Assembly (NCBI GenBank): GCA_019415985.1 | Contig: DXYE01000039.1 | Location: 1 to 22,104, forward strand | Reading direction: 5' to 3' | From: Clostridiales bacterium | GTDB taxonomy: Bacteria > Bacillota > Clostridia > Oscillospirales > CAG-272 | Length of the DNA stretch: 22,104 bases | Shown: piece by piece, positions 1 to 7,274 of the stretch | How the letters are laid out: each line of letters starts with the position of its first letter | Numbering within the stretch: position 1 is the first letter of the stretch | Program-made: the position numbers and the translations under genes | The notes under the pieces: generated by a model | What the model was told of the DNA's origin: nothing | The model's database searches: none | What the model saw: only the letters and a program-made list of their open reading frames with translations

Positions 1-582
1 GTCACAAGGGTAGCTAGAGGCAGCTACAGCGATCTTGTTCGTCCGCTTGAAGCGGATTCTGCTGCGATCATGGTCCCGCATCTCATGTCGCTTGACGATG
101 CAAAAAAAATTGTTTATTATACAAAATTTCATCCCATCGGCAGACGTCCTCTTGACGGCGGCAATGCGGATGGAAAATACTGCCTTGTGGACGCAGCCGA
201 TTATATCCGACAAGCCAATGAGGAAAGATTTGTCATCGTTCAAATCGAGGATCCGGAACCGCTTACCGAGCTGGATGAGATTTGCGCGCTGCCGGGCATT
301 GATATGATTTTCTTCGGTCCCGCTGATTTTAGTCAAGGTCTTGGAACACCCGTTGATTTTTCCAATCCGGAGATCGACCGAACCCGCCGCAGAATTGCGG
401 AAACCGCGATAAGGCACGGTAAATATGCGGGAACCGTCGGAGGTGTCGGCAATTTCGACGAGCTTGCAGCCATGGGATATTCCTTTATCAGCATCGGCGC
501 CGATGTTGTCGGACTTTCGAGCTATTATTTAGACATTGTAACAAAATGCGCAAATCATAATCGTCGTCAATCAATAAATTAA
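1..582 (+). CDS. HpcH/HpaI-family aldolase, 5' end cut by window
   Basis: The open frame runs in from the window edge, so about the last 193 residues are visible. It is a class II, metal-dependent aldolase of the HpcH/HpaI (2-keto-3-deoxy-L-rhamnonate aldolase-like) family, which splits 2-keto-3-deoxy or 4-hydroxy-2-oxo acids into pyruvate plus an aldehyde in the cytoplasm. Visible family signatures are VPHLMSLDDAKK, the FHPIGRRPLDGGNADG loop, QIEDPE with the expected metal-ligand Glu (window residue 83), and FFGPADFSQGLG with the metal-ligand Asp (window residue 109). The stop is followed by a gene-poor stretch and then sugar oxidoreductase and kinase genes, so a role as the terminal cleavage step of a sugar-acid pathway is a reasonable inference. 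The exact substrate is unknown. The family call is firm. Confidence 0.9.
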   Translation, partial: VTRVARGSYSDLVRPLEADSAAIMVPHLMSLDDAKKIVYYTKFHPIGRRPLDGGNADGKYCLVDAADYIRQANEERFVIVQIEDPEPLTELDEICALPGIDMIFFGPADFSQGLGTPVDFSNPEIDRTRRRIAETAIRHGKYAGTVGGVGNFDELAAMGYSFISIGADVVGLSSYYLDIVTKCANHNRRQSIN

Positions 583-949
583 AGGGAAAGAGGAATGAAA
601 TACAGCATTAAAGCAGGCCGTACAGAACGACATTCCCTCCATAATAAGGTCAGAACGATTTAAGAATCAAAGAAGGCTTTGTGTGTACAGATGAAAAATT
701 TATTCGGTAGATATCCCACAGCGTTTTATGCATGACCTTTAAACAGTAATATTCCCAACGGCTAAAACAAAAATTGAAACCGGTCTTGGTAAAAAAGTAT
801 TGAAAGGCCTGGAAAGTTTGAAAGATAAATTCTTCAAACCCCGTTTTATGGCTTTTGCCGCCCAAAGGGGCAGCGATTTTGCTTTGCAAAAACACCTACA
901 ATTCCGAAAGTAAGGATACTTTCGCTACGCGAAAGCTATGGTCATAATT
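583..949. other. Gene-poor stretch with possible decayed ORF
   Basis: No convincing gene is visible. A good ribosome site (AGAGG) precedes an ATG at 595, but that frame stops after 22 codons at 663. Another frame is open from 743 to the stop at 911-913 with no proper start; its tail contains residues such as GLGKKVLKGLESLKDKFF, plausible protein composition but no family I recognise. A 7-bp hairpin with a 3-base loop (CTTTCGC / GCGAAAG, 919-935) lies just before the next gene and has no T-run. The combination of a good start signal and a separate orphan frame suggests the remnant of a gene broken by frameshifts or deletion. It could equally be plain spacer DNA. Confidence 0.3.
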
Positions 950-1891
950 ATGAAAACAACAAACATTGCGGGACAGCAGGTTTCCGCCATGTCCCTCGGT
1001 ACAGTTCAGCTTGGTATGAACTATGGCATTGCCAATAACAGCGGTCAGCCGGACGAAGAAAAGAGCTTTTCCATGCTGCGCGCAGCCCTCGAAAACGGCG
1101 TGACTTCGTTGGATACGGCACGTGTTTACGGCAATGCGGAAGATGTACTCGGTCGTTTTTTTGACCAATATAAAGGAAATATACCTTTTCTTACGACTAA
1201 AATTCCCAAAATCCATGGAGAGAGTCAGGCGGATATTGAAAAGGAAGTTATTGCTTCCGTAGAATCATCACTTGAGCATTTGCATGTGCCGCGCGTCAAT
1301 TGTGTCATGCTGCATGTAGCGGAAGATCTGTATGTGCACGGACCTAAAACAGCGAAAGCTATGGAAAGTTTGCTGAAGCGCGGATATGCTGATAGAATCG
1401 GTGCCTCTGTGTATACAGCTGAAGATTTAAATATCATGTTGGAAAGCGACGTCTATACCGCAACGCAGATTCCCATGAGTATTTTTGACGAAAGGCTTAT
1501 CCACAATGGTATGGTAGAGCGATTGCGGCAAAAAGGAATCATCACGTTTGTGCGCAGTGTATTTTTACAGGGGTTGTTTTTTCTTGAACCGGATGCCATG
1601 ACCGACCCGATTCTTCTCGAACATGCCGCGCCTCGCATACGGAAACTCAGAGAGCTTGCCGAACAGGAGGGAATCAGCGTGGCTGCTCTTGCCATAGCTT
1701 TTATCCGGGACATTCCCGGTATTACAAGTCTTGTGCTCGGAGCCGATACACCGGAACAGGTTTTGGACAACATTCGCTATTTTGATACGCCGCCGCTCAG
1801 CGAGAGTACGCGCCACGTCATTGAGAAAACATTCCGCGACGTCAATATTCCCGAAATAATGAAAGTTCTGTCCCGACCGAAAACAAAATAA
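950..1891 (+). CDS. Aldo/keto reductase family oxidoreductase
   Basis: An NAD(P)H-dependent aldo/keto reductase of about 313 residues, the usual size. The catalytic tetrad is all present: Asp55 and Tyr60 in LDTARVYG, Lys84 in TTKIPKI and His122 in VMLHVAED. The N-terminal VSAMSLGTVQLGMNYGIAN is typical of the D-threo-aldose 1-dehydrogenase-like branch, which oxidises sugars to lactones, and SLVLGADTPEQVLDNI is the usual C-terminal cofactor-phosphate region. I chose the ATG at 950 because homologues begin close to KTTNIAGQ. An in-frame ATG at 938 is possible, and neither start has a strong ribosome site. It is followed 48 bases later by a Gfo/Idh oxidoreductase in the same direction, so both probably act on the same sugar. 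The substrate is not determinable. Confidence 0.88.
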   Translation: MKTTNIAGQQVSAMSLGTVQLGMNYGIANNSGQPDEEKSFSMLRAALENGVTSLDTARVYGNAEDVLGRFFDQYKGNIPFLTTKIPKIHGESQADIEKEVIASVESSLEHLHVPRVNCVMLHVAEDLYVHGPKTAKAMESLLKRGYADRIGASVYTAEDLNIMLESDVYTATQIPMSIFDERLIHNGMVERLRQKGIITFVRSVFLQGLFFLEPDAMTDPILLEHAAPRIRKLRELAEQEGISVAALAIAFIRDIPGITSLVLGADTPEQVLDNIRYFDTPPLSESTRHVIEKTFRDVNIPEIMKVLSRPKTK

Positions 1892-1939
1892 AATAGATGT
1901 TTTAGGTTGGTACTCTGAATAGAAAGAAGATGATGTGCT

Positions 1940-2902
1940 ATGGCTAAGCTTCCGCTTGGTAATAAAAAATTAAAAATCGGCATTCTCGGAATGACCGATG
2001 GAAACGGACATCCATATTCCTGGAGCGCTATGTTCAACGGGTTTGATCCCGAAAAAATGGCCTCCTGTCCCTTTCCGGTCATACCTCAATATCTGGCGAA
2101 ACAGCCGCCTCACAAATTCGGCATTGAGGGCGCTAAAATTACGCATATCTGCTGCACCGGATATGCAGACCGTTCCGAAGCAGAAAAAATTGCAGGCGCG
2201 TCTAAGATTCCTTTTGTCACAGACAGACCGGAGGATATGATCGGTGAAGTCGATGCCGTTATTTGCGCAACGGATATCGGCGCCGAGCATATAAGCCGCT
2301 GCGCTCCATTTTTAGAAGCAGGGCTCCCCATGTTTATCGACAAGCCTCTCGTGGACACTGAAGAGGATTTGAAAACTTTTTTGCAATGGCGTGCCGAAGG
2401 CAAACAATTTATTTCCTCTTCTTCCATGAGATACGAAAAAGAGCTGGAGCCATTCTATCAGAATCATTATGAACTCGGAGATTTGATGTACATTTGCCGG
2501 CCTATGTCAAAGACTTATGAGACATACGGCATTCACGCACTGGAAAGTGTATATCCCTTGCTCGGCCCCGGATTTGTCTCAGCACAGAATACGGGAACTG
2601 CAGAACGCGCCATGGTACATTTGGTACATAAAAGTGGATGCTGCGTCGATATCGCTCAAGGTATCGGTATGAGCGGAGCCGGTGTTCTGCTTGTCGGCAG
2701 CAAGGAATCCCGCTATATTTCTACAGGCGATTCCTACAGTGCATTCAAAAAACAGCTTGATCTGTTTGTCCGTTGGCTTAGAACAGGAGAGGAACCTTTC
2801 CCATTTTCTCAGACAGTGGAGCTGATGAAGCTGGTCATTGCAGGGATTCGAAGCCGACAGGAGGGCGGACGAATTGTTGCACTCTCGGAAATTGATGCTT
2901 AA
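1940..2902 (+). CDS. Gfo/Idh/MocA-family oxidoreductase, divergent
   Basis: A 320-residue cytoplasmic protein with the Gfo/Idh/MocA layout: an N-terminal beta strand (KLKIGILGM), a second strand ending in VDAVICATDIGAEH, and FIDKPL, the equivalent of the family EKP motif, where the Lys is the expected catalytic or substrate-contact residue. The family catalyses NAD(P)-dependent oxidation or reduction of sugars, inositols and their derivatives. Two things are odd. The glycine-rich dinucleotide loop is replaced by GMTDGNGHPYSWSAMFNGF, and an insertion rich in Pro and Phe follows, so this belongs to an atypical branch. It is also short for the family (usually 330-390). It lies between an aldo/keto reductase and a sugar kinase, all co-directional. 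A purine-rich stretch (GAAAGAAGA) precedes the ATG. Confidence 0.82.
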   Translation: MAKLPLGNKKLKIGILGMTDGNGHPYSWSAMFNGFDPEKMASCPFPVIPQYLAKQPPHKFGIEGAKITHICCTGYADRSEAEKIAGASKIPFVTDRPEDMIGEVDAVICATDIGAEHISRCAPFLEAGLPMFIDKPLVDTEEDLKTFLQWRAEGKQFISSSSMRYEKELEPFYQNHYELGDLMYICRPMSKTYETYGIHALESVYPLLGPGFVSAQNTGTAERAMVHLVHKSGCCVDIAQGIGMSGAGVLLVGSKESRYISTGDSYSAFKKQLDLFVRWLRTGEEPFPFSQTVELMKLVIAGIRSRQEGGRIVALSEIDA

Positions 2903-2984
2903 ATATGACGATAAATTGTGAATCCGGTCCTCCGGATATCAGATACAAAAAGGTTTTCATCTATCCGGAAAGGAGCTTAACTGA

Positions 2985-4484
2985 ATGCAGAAACAACTTT
3001 TATTGGGAATTGATATTGGCACAACAGGCACAAAGGGGATTTTGACGGACAGCACCGGAGCCGTTCTTTGCAGCGCATACCGAGGATATGAAACCAACAG
3101 CAGTCAGGCGTTTTTTGCAGAGCAAAATGCGGAGGAGTGGTACGATGCGGTTGTCTTCGTTATTCGGGAATGTGTGAAAAATCTCGAAGATGCATCCAGC
3201 ATAGTCTCCATCGGCTTTTCTTCGCAGGGAGGCAGCCTAGTTGTAACGGATCAAACGGGTGCGCCTCTGCGTCCAGCTATTGTTTGGCTGGACAGCCGCG
3301 GAGATGCACAGAATGCTTGGTTTCAAAAACAGTTAGGGGCGGATTATTTTTATAGGACAACCGGCTGGAGCCTTGGCAACGGACTCAACGCAGTTTACAT
3401 CCAATGGCTGAAGGATAACGAAAGAGAAACGTTTGATCGCAGTGCCTATTTCCTGTCTGCGATCGATTTTATCATCATGCGACTGACGGGAAAACCAATA
3501 ATAGACCCCTCCAGTGCCGGTATTACCAATCTTTTCAATATCAATACCATGCGATATGACTCGAATATCTTGAATCTGCTCGGTATTTCTGAAGAGAAGC
3601 TGGCTGACGTTCGGTTGTCGGGTACATGCGCAGGATATTTGACGGAAAGCGCGGCTGCGGATACAGGACTTGCCGCCGGCACACCGGTTGTAGCAGGTGG
3701 ACATGATCAGTACTGTGTGGCGGTCGGAGCCGGAGCTCTCGGCAACGGTGATTGTATACTCGCAACAGGAACGGCATGGGTCGTTTTGTATGTTGGCGAC
3801 AAGCTCTGTTTTGACAGCGGGGCAATATTTTCACAAAGTGTTCACCCGGTACCGGGCAAATACGGTTCCATCGCATCCATTTCCAGCGGCGGCATCTGTT
3901 TAGAATGGCTGCGGAGCGGTATTTTAACCTCCGACGGTCAAAAAATGTCATTTGCCGAGTTGGACGATGGCGCGGCCTCTGTCATCCCAGGATCTGAAGG
4001 CTTATATTTTTACCCCTACTTCACAGGTTCTCCTTCTCCGCGGGCTAATTCTTCGGCTAAAGGTGCTTTTGTAGGACTCGATTTGACACACAACCGTTTT
4101 CATATGGCGCGTGCAGTCATGGAAGCTATCGGATATCAGGTCAATTGGATTCTTGAGGCTAAAGAAAGCTTGAGCGGCGGATATCCGGGTGCCCAACTCC
4201 ATATGCTTGGCGGCGCATCCAAAAGCAGACTATGGTCACAAATCGTAGCAGATATTACCGGAAAAAACGTTGTGATACCTGGAGTCAGCGATACTGCGTG
4301 TATTGGTGCTGCCATTCTTGGAGGTTGCGGTATCGGGCTGTTTGATTCTCCTGTGGCAGGTTATAACAGCTTTGTTCAAAATTATACCACGGTCCAGCCG
4401 GACGCAAAAACGCATGCGTTTTATCAAAAGGGTTTTGAAATTTACAAAAAGAACGCCGATGCCGTAATTGATTTAAAGCTGTAG
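2985..4484 (+). CDS. FGGY-family carbohydrate kinase (xylulokinase-like)
   Basis: A 499-residue ATP-dependent sugar kinase of the FGGY family, full length for the family. Signatures in order: GIDIGTTGTKGIL at the N-terminus (phosphate 1 loop), WLDSRGDAQ at about residue 100, AGGHDQYCVAVGAG with the predicted catalytic base Asp241, ATGTAWV (phosphate 2), and the C-terminal LGGASKSRLWSQIVADITGK (adenosine region). The overall pattern is nearest to xylulokinase, but FGGY substrate specificity cannot be assigned from motifs, so no gene symbol is given. A strong AAAGGAG site sits upstream of the ATG. An inter-cistronic 6-bp hairpin (ATCCGG / CCGGAT, 2922-2937) lies in the gap before the gene. The position between two oxidoreductases and a hydrolase points to phosphorylation of a pathway intermediate. 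Confidence 0.9.
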   Translation: MQKQLLLGIDIGTTGTKGILTDSTGAVLCSAYRGYETNSSQAFFAEQNAEEWYDAVVFVIRECVKNLEDASSIVSIGFSSQGGSLVVTDQTGAPLRPAIVWLDSRGDAQNAWFQKQLGADYFYRTTGWSLGNGLNAVYIQWLKDNERETFDRSAYFLSAIDFIIMRLTGKPIIDPSSAGITNLFNINTMRYDSNILNLLGISEEKLADVRLSGTCAGYLTESAAADTGLAAGTPVVAGGHDQYCVAVGAGALGNGDCILATGTAWVVLYVGDKLCFDSGAIFSQSVHPVPGKYGSIASISSGGICLEWLRSGILTSDGQKMSFAELDDGAASVIPGSEGLYFYPYFTGSPSPRANSSAKGAFVGLDLTHNRFHMARAVMEAIGYQVNWILEAKESLSGGYPGAQLHMLGGASKSRLWSQIVADITGKNVVIPGVSDTACIGAAILGGCGIGLFDSPVAGYNSFVQNYTTVQPDAKTHAFYQKGFEIYKKNADAVIDLKL

Positions 4485-4584
4485 GGGCAACAGCAATAAT
4501 AATACTATGAATCCTATGATATATTCACAGCGCCTTGCAAATTTTTTTACTTTATAAGTAGCAATTATTCCAGAAAGGAAGCCT

Positions 4585-5694
4585 TTGCAGTGCAAAGACA
4601 GGGTAATTTCTATGAGCAACCTCTCTAAACCGCTGTTTGCGGTTACGCCATATGATACTTGGTTTTATGAGACTTACCTTAAAGATTTTATGCCAAATGA
4701 GCTTGTCGATTTTCACACGCACGTCTGGCGTCTTGAGATGATCGACAGCAAAGCTAAAAAAGAGTCCCGCAACACCTCCTGGCCCGACCTTGTAGCAGCC
4801 GACAATTCCATTGAAGATTTAAAAGAAACTTATCGCTTGATGTTTCCGGGAAAAAATGTGACGCCTCTTATGTTTTCCTATCTGAACCGCGGCGATAATT
4901 TTCCGCTTTGCAACGGTTACGTAGCGGAAAGCGCAAAAAAAGAGGGGTACCCCGCCCTGCTGTTCGAGCATCCTGATTGGCGTGCGGATGAATTGAAAGC
5001 CCTTCTTGATACGGGAGATTTCTTGGGCTGCAAGCCGTACCTCGGGATGTCGCCGCCGGAAATCCCGGTCAATGATATTTGTATTTATGATTTTTTGCCA
5101 CATAAGCATCTGGAAATCATCAACGAGAAAAAAATGATTGTAATGCTGCATATTCCCCGCGCACAGAGGCTCCGGGATCCACTGAATTTAAAGCAGATCA
5201 ACGAGATTACAGAGCGTTACCCGTCTGTCAAGCTGGTTATTGCTCATGTCGGTCGTGCCTATGCTCTGGAAGACATTGGAAATGCCTTTGACATCCTCAA
5301 GCCTTCTATTCAGCGCGGTTTGTATTTCGATATCAGCGCCAACTGCAACGCAGACGTCTTTTGCAGGCTGTTTGAGGCGGTTCCGAATGATCATATCCTG
5401 TTCGGAAGCGATTTGCCCATCCTGCGCCTGCGAACGCATAGAATCGTGGAAAACGGTTCCTATATAAATATTGTACCTCCTCATATGTATGGGGACCTCA
5501 CAGGCGAAAGCCACATGCGGGAGTGTACAGAAAAGGAGGCGGAATCAATCACATTTTTCATGTACGAGGAAATCAAAGCGTTCCGTGATGCGGCTGAACG
5601 TATGAATCTGTCCCGCGAAGAAATCGATAACATTTTCCGTAATAACGCCCTTCGCTTGCTGAATGAAGTGAAAGCACAGAATCATATCTCATAA
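4585..5694 (+). CDS. Amidohydrolase-2 family metal-dependent hydrolase
   Basis: A TIM-barrel metal-dependent hydrolase of the amidohydrolase_2 family, which includes sugar lactonases, 2-pyrone-4,6-dicarboxylate hydrolases and decarboxylases. Metal-site features are visible: HTH at residues 44-46 (LVDFHTHVW), MLHIPRAQ and VIAHVGRAY carrying further His residues, and the terminal Asp in LFGSDLPI. The start is uncertain. TTG at 4585 follows a good AAAGGAAG site at about 5 bases, while an in-frame ATG at 4612 has only weak AGGG pairing. Within a sugar-degradation cluster a lactonase role is attractive, because the aldo/keto reductase would produce a lactone, but this is inference. It is the last gene of the cluster and is followed by a strong terminator. 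Confidence 0.82.
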   Translation: MQCKDRVISMSNLSKPLFAVTPYDTWFYETYLKDFMPNELVDFHTHVWRLEMIDSKAKKESRNTSWPDLVAADNSIEDLKETYRLMFPGKNVTPLMFSYLNRGDNFPLCNGYVAESAKKEGYPALLFEHPDWRADELKALLDTGDFLGCKPYLGMSPPEIPVNDICIYDFLPHKHLEIINEKKMIVMLHIPRAQRLRDPLNLKQINEITERYPSVKLVIAHVGRAYALEDIGNAFDILKPSIQRGLYFDISANCNADVFCRLFEAVPNDHILFGSDLPILRLRTHRIVENGSYINIVPPHMYGDLTGESHMRECTEKEAESITFFMYEEIKAFRDAAERMNLSREEIDNIFRNNALRLLNEVKAQNHIS

Positions 5695-5734
5695 TAAAAA
5701 CCAACATAATCTAATAGGATCTGAAGCGTATATA

Positions 5735-5785
5735 AACGCTGAGGAAGACTTCCCTCTTTTACATGAGTCTTTCTCTGCGTTTTTT
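5735..5785 (+). terminator. Intrinsic terminator of the catabolic cluster
   Basis: AACGCTGAGGAAGACT (5735-5750) can pair with AGTCTTTCTCTGCGTT (5766-5781), giving a stem of about 16 positions with a few mismatches around a 15-base loop, followed by a T-run to 5785. It sits 40 bases after the hydrolase stop and before the aro promoter. Confidence 0.85.
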
Positions 5786-5924
5786 CGCTACAATAACATT
5801 TTGTTTTCTTATTCGAGTACACCTGTTTCGAAAAACAATGTCTCAGATTGCCTTTTTATCTCTATATGTAAAAACAGTATTTGGATAGCGTATAATTTTT
5901 ATTCGCCCTATATTCAAAAAACTA

Positions 5925-5953
5925 TTGACAATATCCATGTGATGTGCTATGAT
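5925..5953 (+). promoter_or_regulatory. Sigma-A promoter of the aro operon
   Basis: TTGACA (5925-5930), a 17-base spacer and TATGAT (5948-5953), with TG in the extended -10 position. One base of the -10 departs from consensus. Transcription should start near 5960, about 40 bases before the aromatic leader ORF. An AT-rich stretch lies just upstream. Confidence 0.88.
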
Positions 5954-6000
5954 AAGAAATAAAGATACAGAAAGCTTATAGAATGACAGAGGCATATAAA

Positions 6001-6063
6001 ATGAAAACTTTCAGTGTAGCTTACTCCTATTTTTACTTTTACTTTTGGTTTATAAATCCATAA
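6001..6063 (+). CDS. Aromatic-codon leader peptide of the aro attenuator
   Basis: A 20-codon ORF with sequence MKTFSVAYSYFYFYFWFINP. Ten of 20 residues are aromatic (5 Phe, 4 Tyr, 1 Trp) and residues 10-17 are an unbroken run YFYFYFWF (6028-6051). An ACAGAGG ribosome site (5986-5992) sits 8 bases before the ATG and the promoter lies about 50 bases upstream. The ORF ends 55 bases before a strong intrinsic terminator that precedes the DAHP synthase gene. It has no likely function as a peptide. By analogy with enteric trp and pheA leaders, ribosome stalling on its codons when charged tRNA-Phe, tRNA-Tyr or tRNA-Trp is scarce would set the fate of transcription. The composition and placement are seen directly; the function is inferred. 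Confidence 0.9.
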   Translation: MKTFSVAYSYFYFYFWFINP

Positions 6064-6135
6064 GTAAAAGTGATTTTTGCTGCAATGAAAAAGAGTTACC
6101 AATCGGTAATTGGTTTAGGCTCTGCGGTGAAGATT
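6033..6135 (+). promoter_or_regulatory. Attenuator pairing regions: codon hairpin and antiterminator
   Basis: Hairpin 1:2 pairs ACTTTTACTT (6035-6044), which lies inside leader codons 12-15, with AAGTAAAAGT (6062-6071), which begins at the stop codon. It is 10 perfect bp, extendable by two pairs to 6033/6073. A proposed antiterminator pairs 6072-6084 with 6123-6135: 13 consecutive pairs, five of them G-U, consuming half of the terminator's 5' arm. Between them is a small hairpin (ACCAAT 6098-6103 / ATTGGT 6109-6114). A ribosome stalled on the aromatic codons would block 1:2 and could favour the antiterminator. Caveat: 1:2 and the antiterminator share only about two bases, so their competition may be steric rather than by base pairing. 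I see no T-box signature here. Confidence 0.7.
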
Positions 6136-6159
6136 CACTGCAGAGCCATTTTTGTTTTT
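6118..6159 (+). terminator. Attenuator terminator before aroF
   Basis: GGCTCTGCGGTGA (6118-6130) pairs with TCACTGCAGAGCC (6135-6147): 13 bp with one G-U, a 4-base loop AGAT, then two T-runs separated by one G (6149-6159). It stands between the leader ORF and the first structural gene, 68 bases before the aroF start, so it can only act as a conditional terminator of the operon. Confidence 0.9.
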
Positions 6160-6227
6160 GCTGTGAATCTTTTACCCCTTACCTATCCTTTACAATAAAA
6201 ATAATCATTGAAAGGCAGGAAATTCCT

Positions 6228-7232
6228 ATGATCGTAGTATTAAAACATGAGGCAACAGCCAAACAGATTGAAAATTTGACCTCTTTTCTTGAAAGTCAAA
6301 ATGTCGGAGTCCATGTATGCAACGGTGAGTTTCAAACGGTTTTAGGACTGATCGGAGATACCAGCAAAATTGATATCGAGCTTTTAGAAAGCTTGGATAT
6401 GGTTTCCCGGGTCACCCGCGTCAGCGAACCGTTCAAACAGGCGAACAGGAAATTTCATCCTGATGCCACCGTCATATCTATTGGCAATGTCAAAATCGGT
6501 GGCGGGCATTTTGCCATGATTGCCGGTCCTTGTTCTGTTGAGACACCGGAACAGATTATGGATATCGCGTGTAAAGTAAAAAAATCAGGCGCTCTGCTGC
6601 TCCGAGGTGGTGCATTCAAGCCCCGCACCTCACCGTATGATTTTCAAGGACTTCGCGCTGAGGGAATAGAACTGCTTCTGCACGCAAAGCAGGCAACCGG
6701 CATGCCGATTGTAACGGAGATCATGAACGCCGCACACCTGCCGCTGTTCGAACAGGTCGACGTCATCCAGGTGGGAGCCAGAAATATGCAGAATTTTGAA
6801 CTGCTCAAAGAGCTCGGAAAAATTGACAAGCCTATCCTGCTGAAACGCGGTCTTGCTAATACGCTCAAGGAGCTTTTGATGAGCGCGGAATACATTATGG
6901 CTGGAGGAAACGAGAAAATCATACTCTGCGAACGCGGAATCCGAACCTTTGAAACCTATACCCGCAATACGCTTGACCTGTCCGCCGTACCGATGCTGAA
7001 GGAGCTTTCTCATCTTCCTGTGGTGATTGACCCGAGCCATGCAACCGGCATGTCGCGTCTGGTGAAACCCATGGCGCTTGCTGCGGCTGCGTGCGGTGCC
7101 GACGGTTTGATGATAGAAGTTCATAACGATCCTAAAAACGCGCTTTGCGACGGTGCGCAATCGCTGACGCCGGAACAATTCGATGACGTAGCGAAATCCG
7201 TTCAGAAAATTCGTGCAGCGCTTGCTGAATAA
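6228..7232 (+). CDS. aroF: 3-deoxy-7-phosphoheptulonate (DAHP) synthase, type I-beta
   Basis: Catalyses phosphoenolpyruvate plus erythrose-4-phosphate to DAHP, the committed step of the shikimate pathway. The protein is 334 residues. Residues about 1-70 form a small ferredoxin/ACT-like domain (MIVVLKHEATAKQIENL onward) that in relatives such as the Thermotoga enzyme mediates Tyr/Phe feedback. The barrel follows, with MIAGPCSVET, LRGGAFKPRTSPY, LLKRGL, ERGIRTFETYTRNT and VIDPSHATG (metal and substrate residues). I chose ATG 6228 because the family starts with this MIVVLK strand and an AGGCAGGA site precedes it; the open frame extends upstream only through the attenuator. First structural gene of the operon, 43 bases before tyrA, and regulated by the leader. 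Confidence 0.96.
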   Translation: MIVVLKHEATAKQIENLTSFLESQNVGVHVCNGEFQTVLGLIGDTSKIDIELLESLDMVSRVTRVSEPFKQANRKFHPDATVISIGNVKIGGGHFAMIAGPCSVETPEQIMDIACKVKKSGALLLRGGAFKPRTSPYDFQGLRAEGIELLLHAKQATGMPIVTEIMNAAHLPLFEQVDVIQVGARNMQNFELLKELGKIDKPILLKRGLANTLKELLMSAEYIMAGGNEKIILCERGIRTFETYTRNTLDLSAVPMLKELSHLPVVIDPSHATGMSRLVKPMALAAAACGADGLMIEVHNDPKNALCDGAQSLTPEQFDDVAKSVQKIRAALAE

Positions 7233-7274
7233 GTTATCCTCCCGATAAATTAACAAAAAGGAGCCCAAAGAACT

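Noticed and set aside
6045..6227. Upstream extension of the DAHP synthase frame
   Set aside because: It runs through the leader hairpin and terminator, lacks homology to the family, and the ATG at 6228 has both a ribosome site and the family N-terminus.
5960..6227. T-box riboswitch for aromatic tRNA
   Set aside because: I looked for a T-box consensus and specifier-loop layout and found none; the leader ORF plus hairpins explains the region better.
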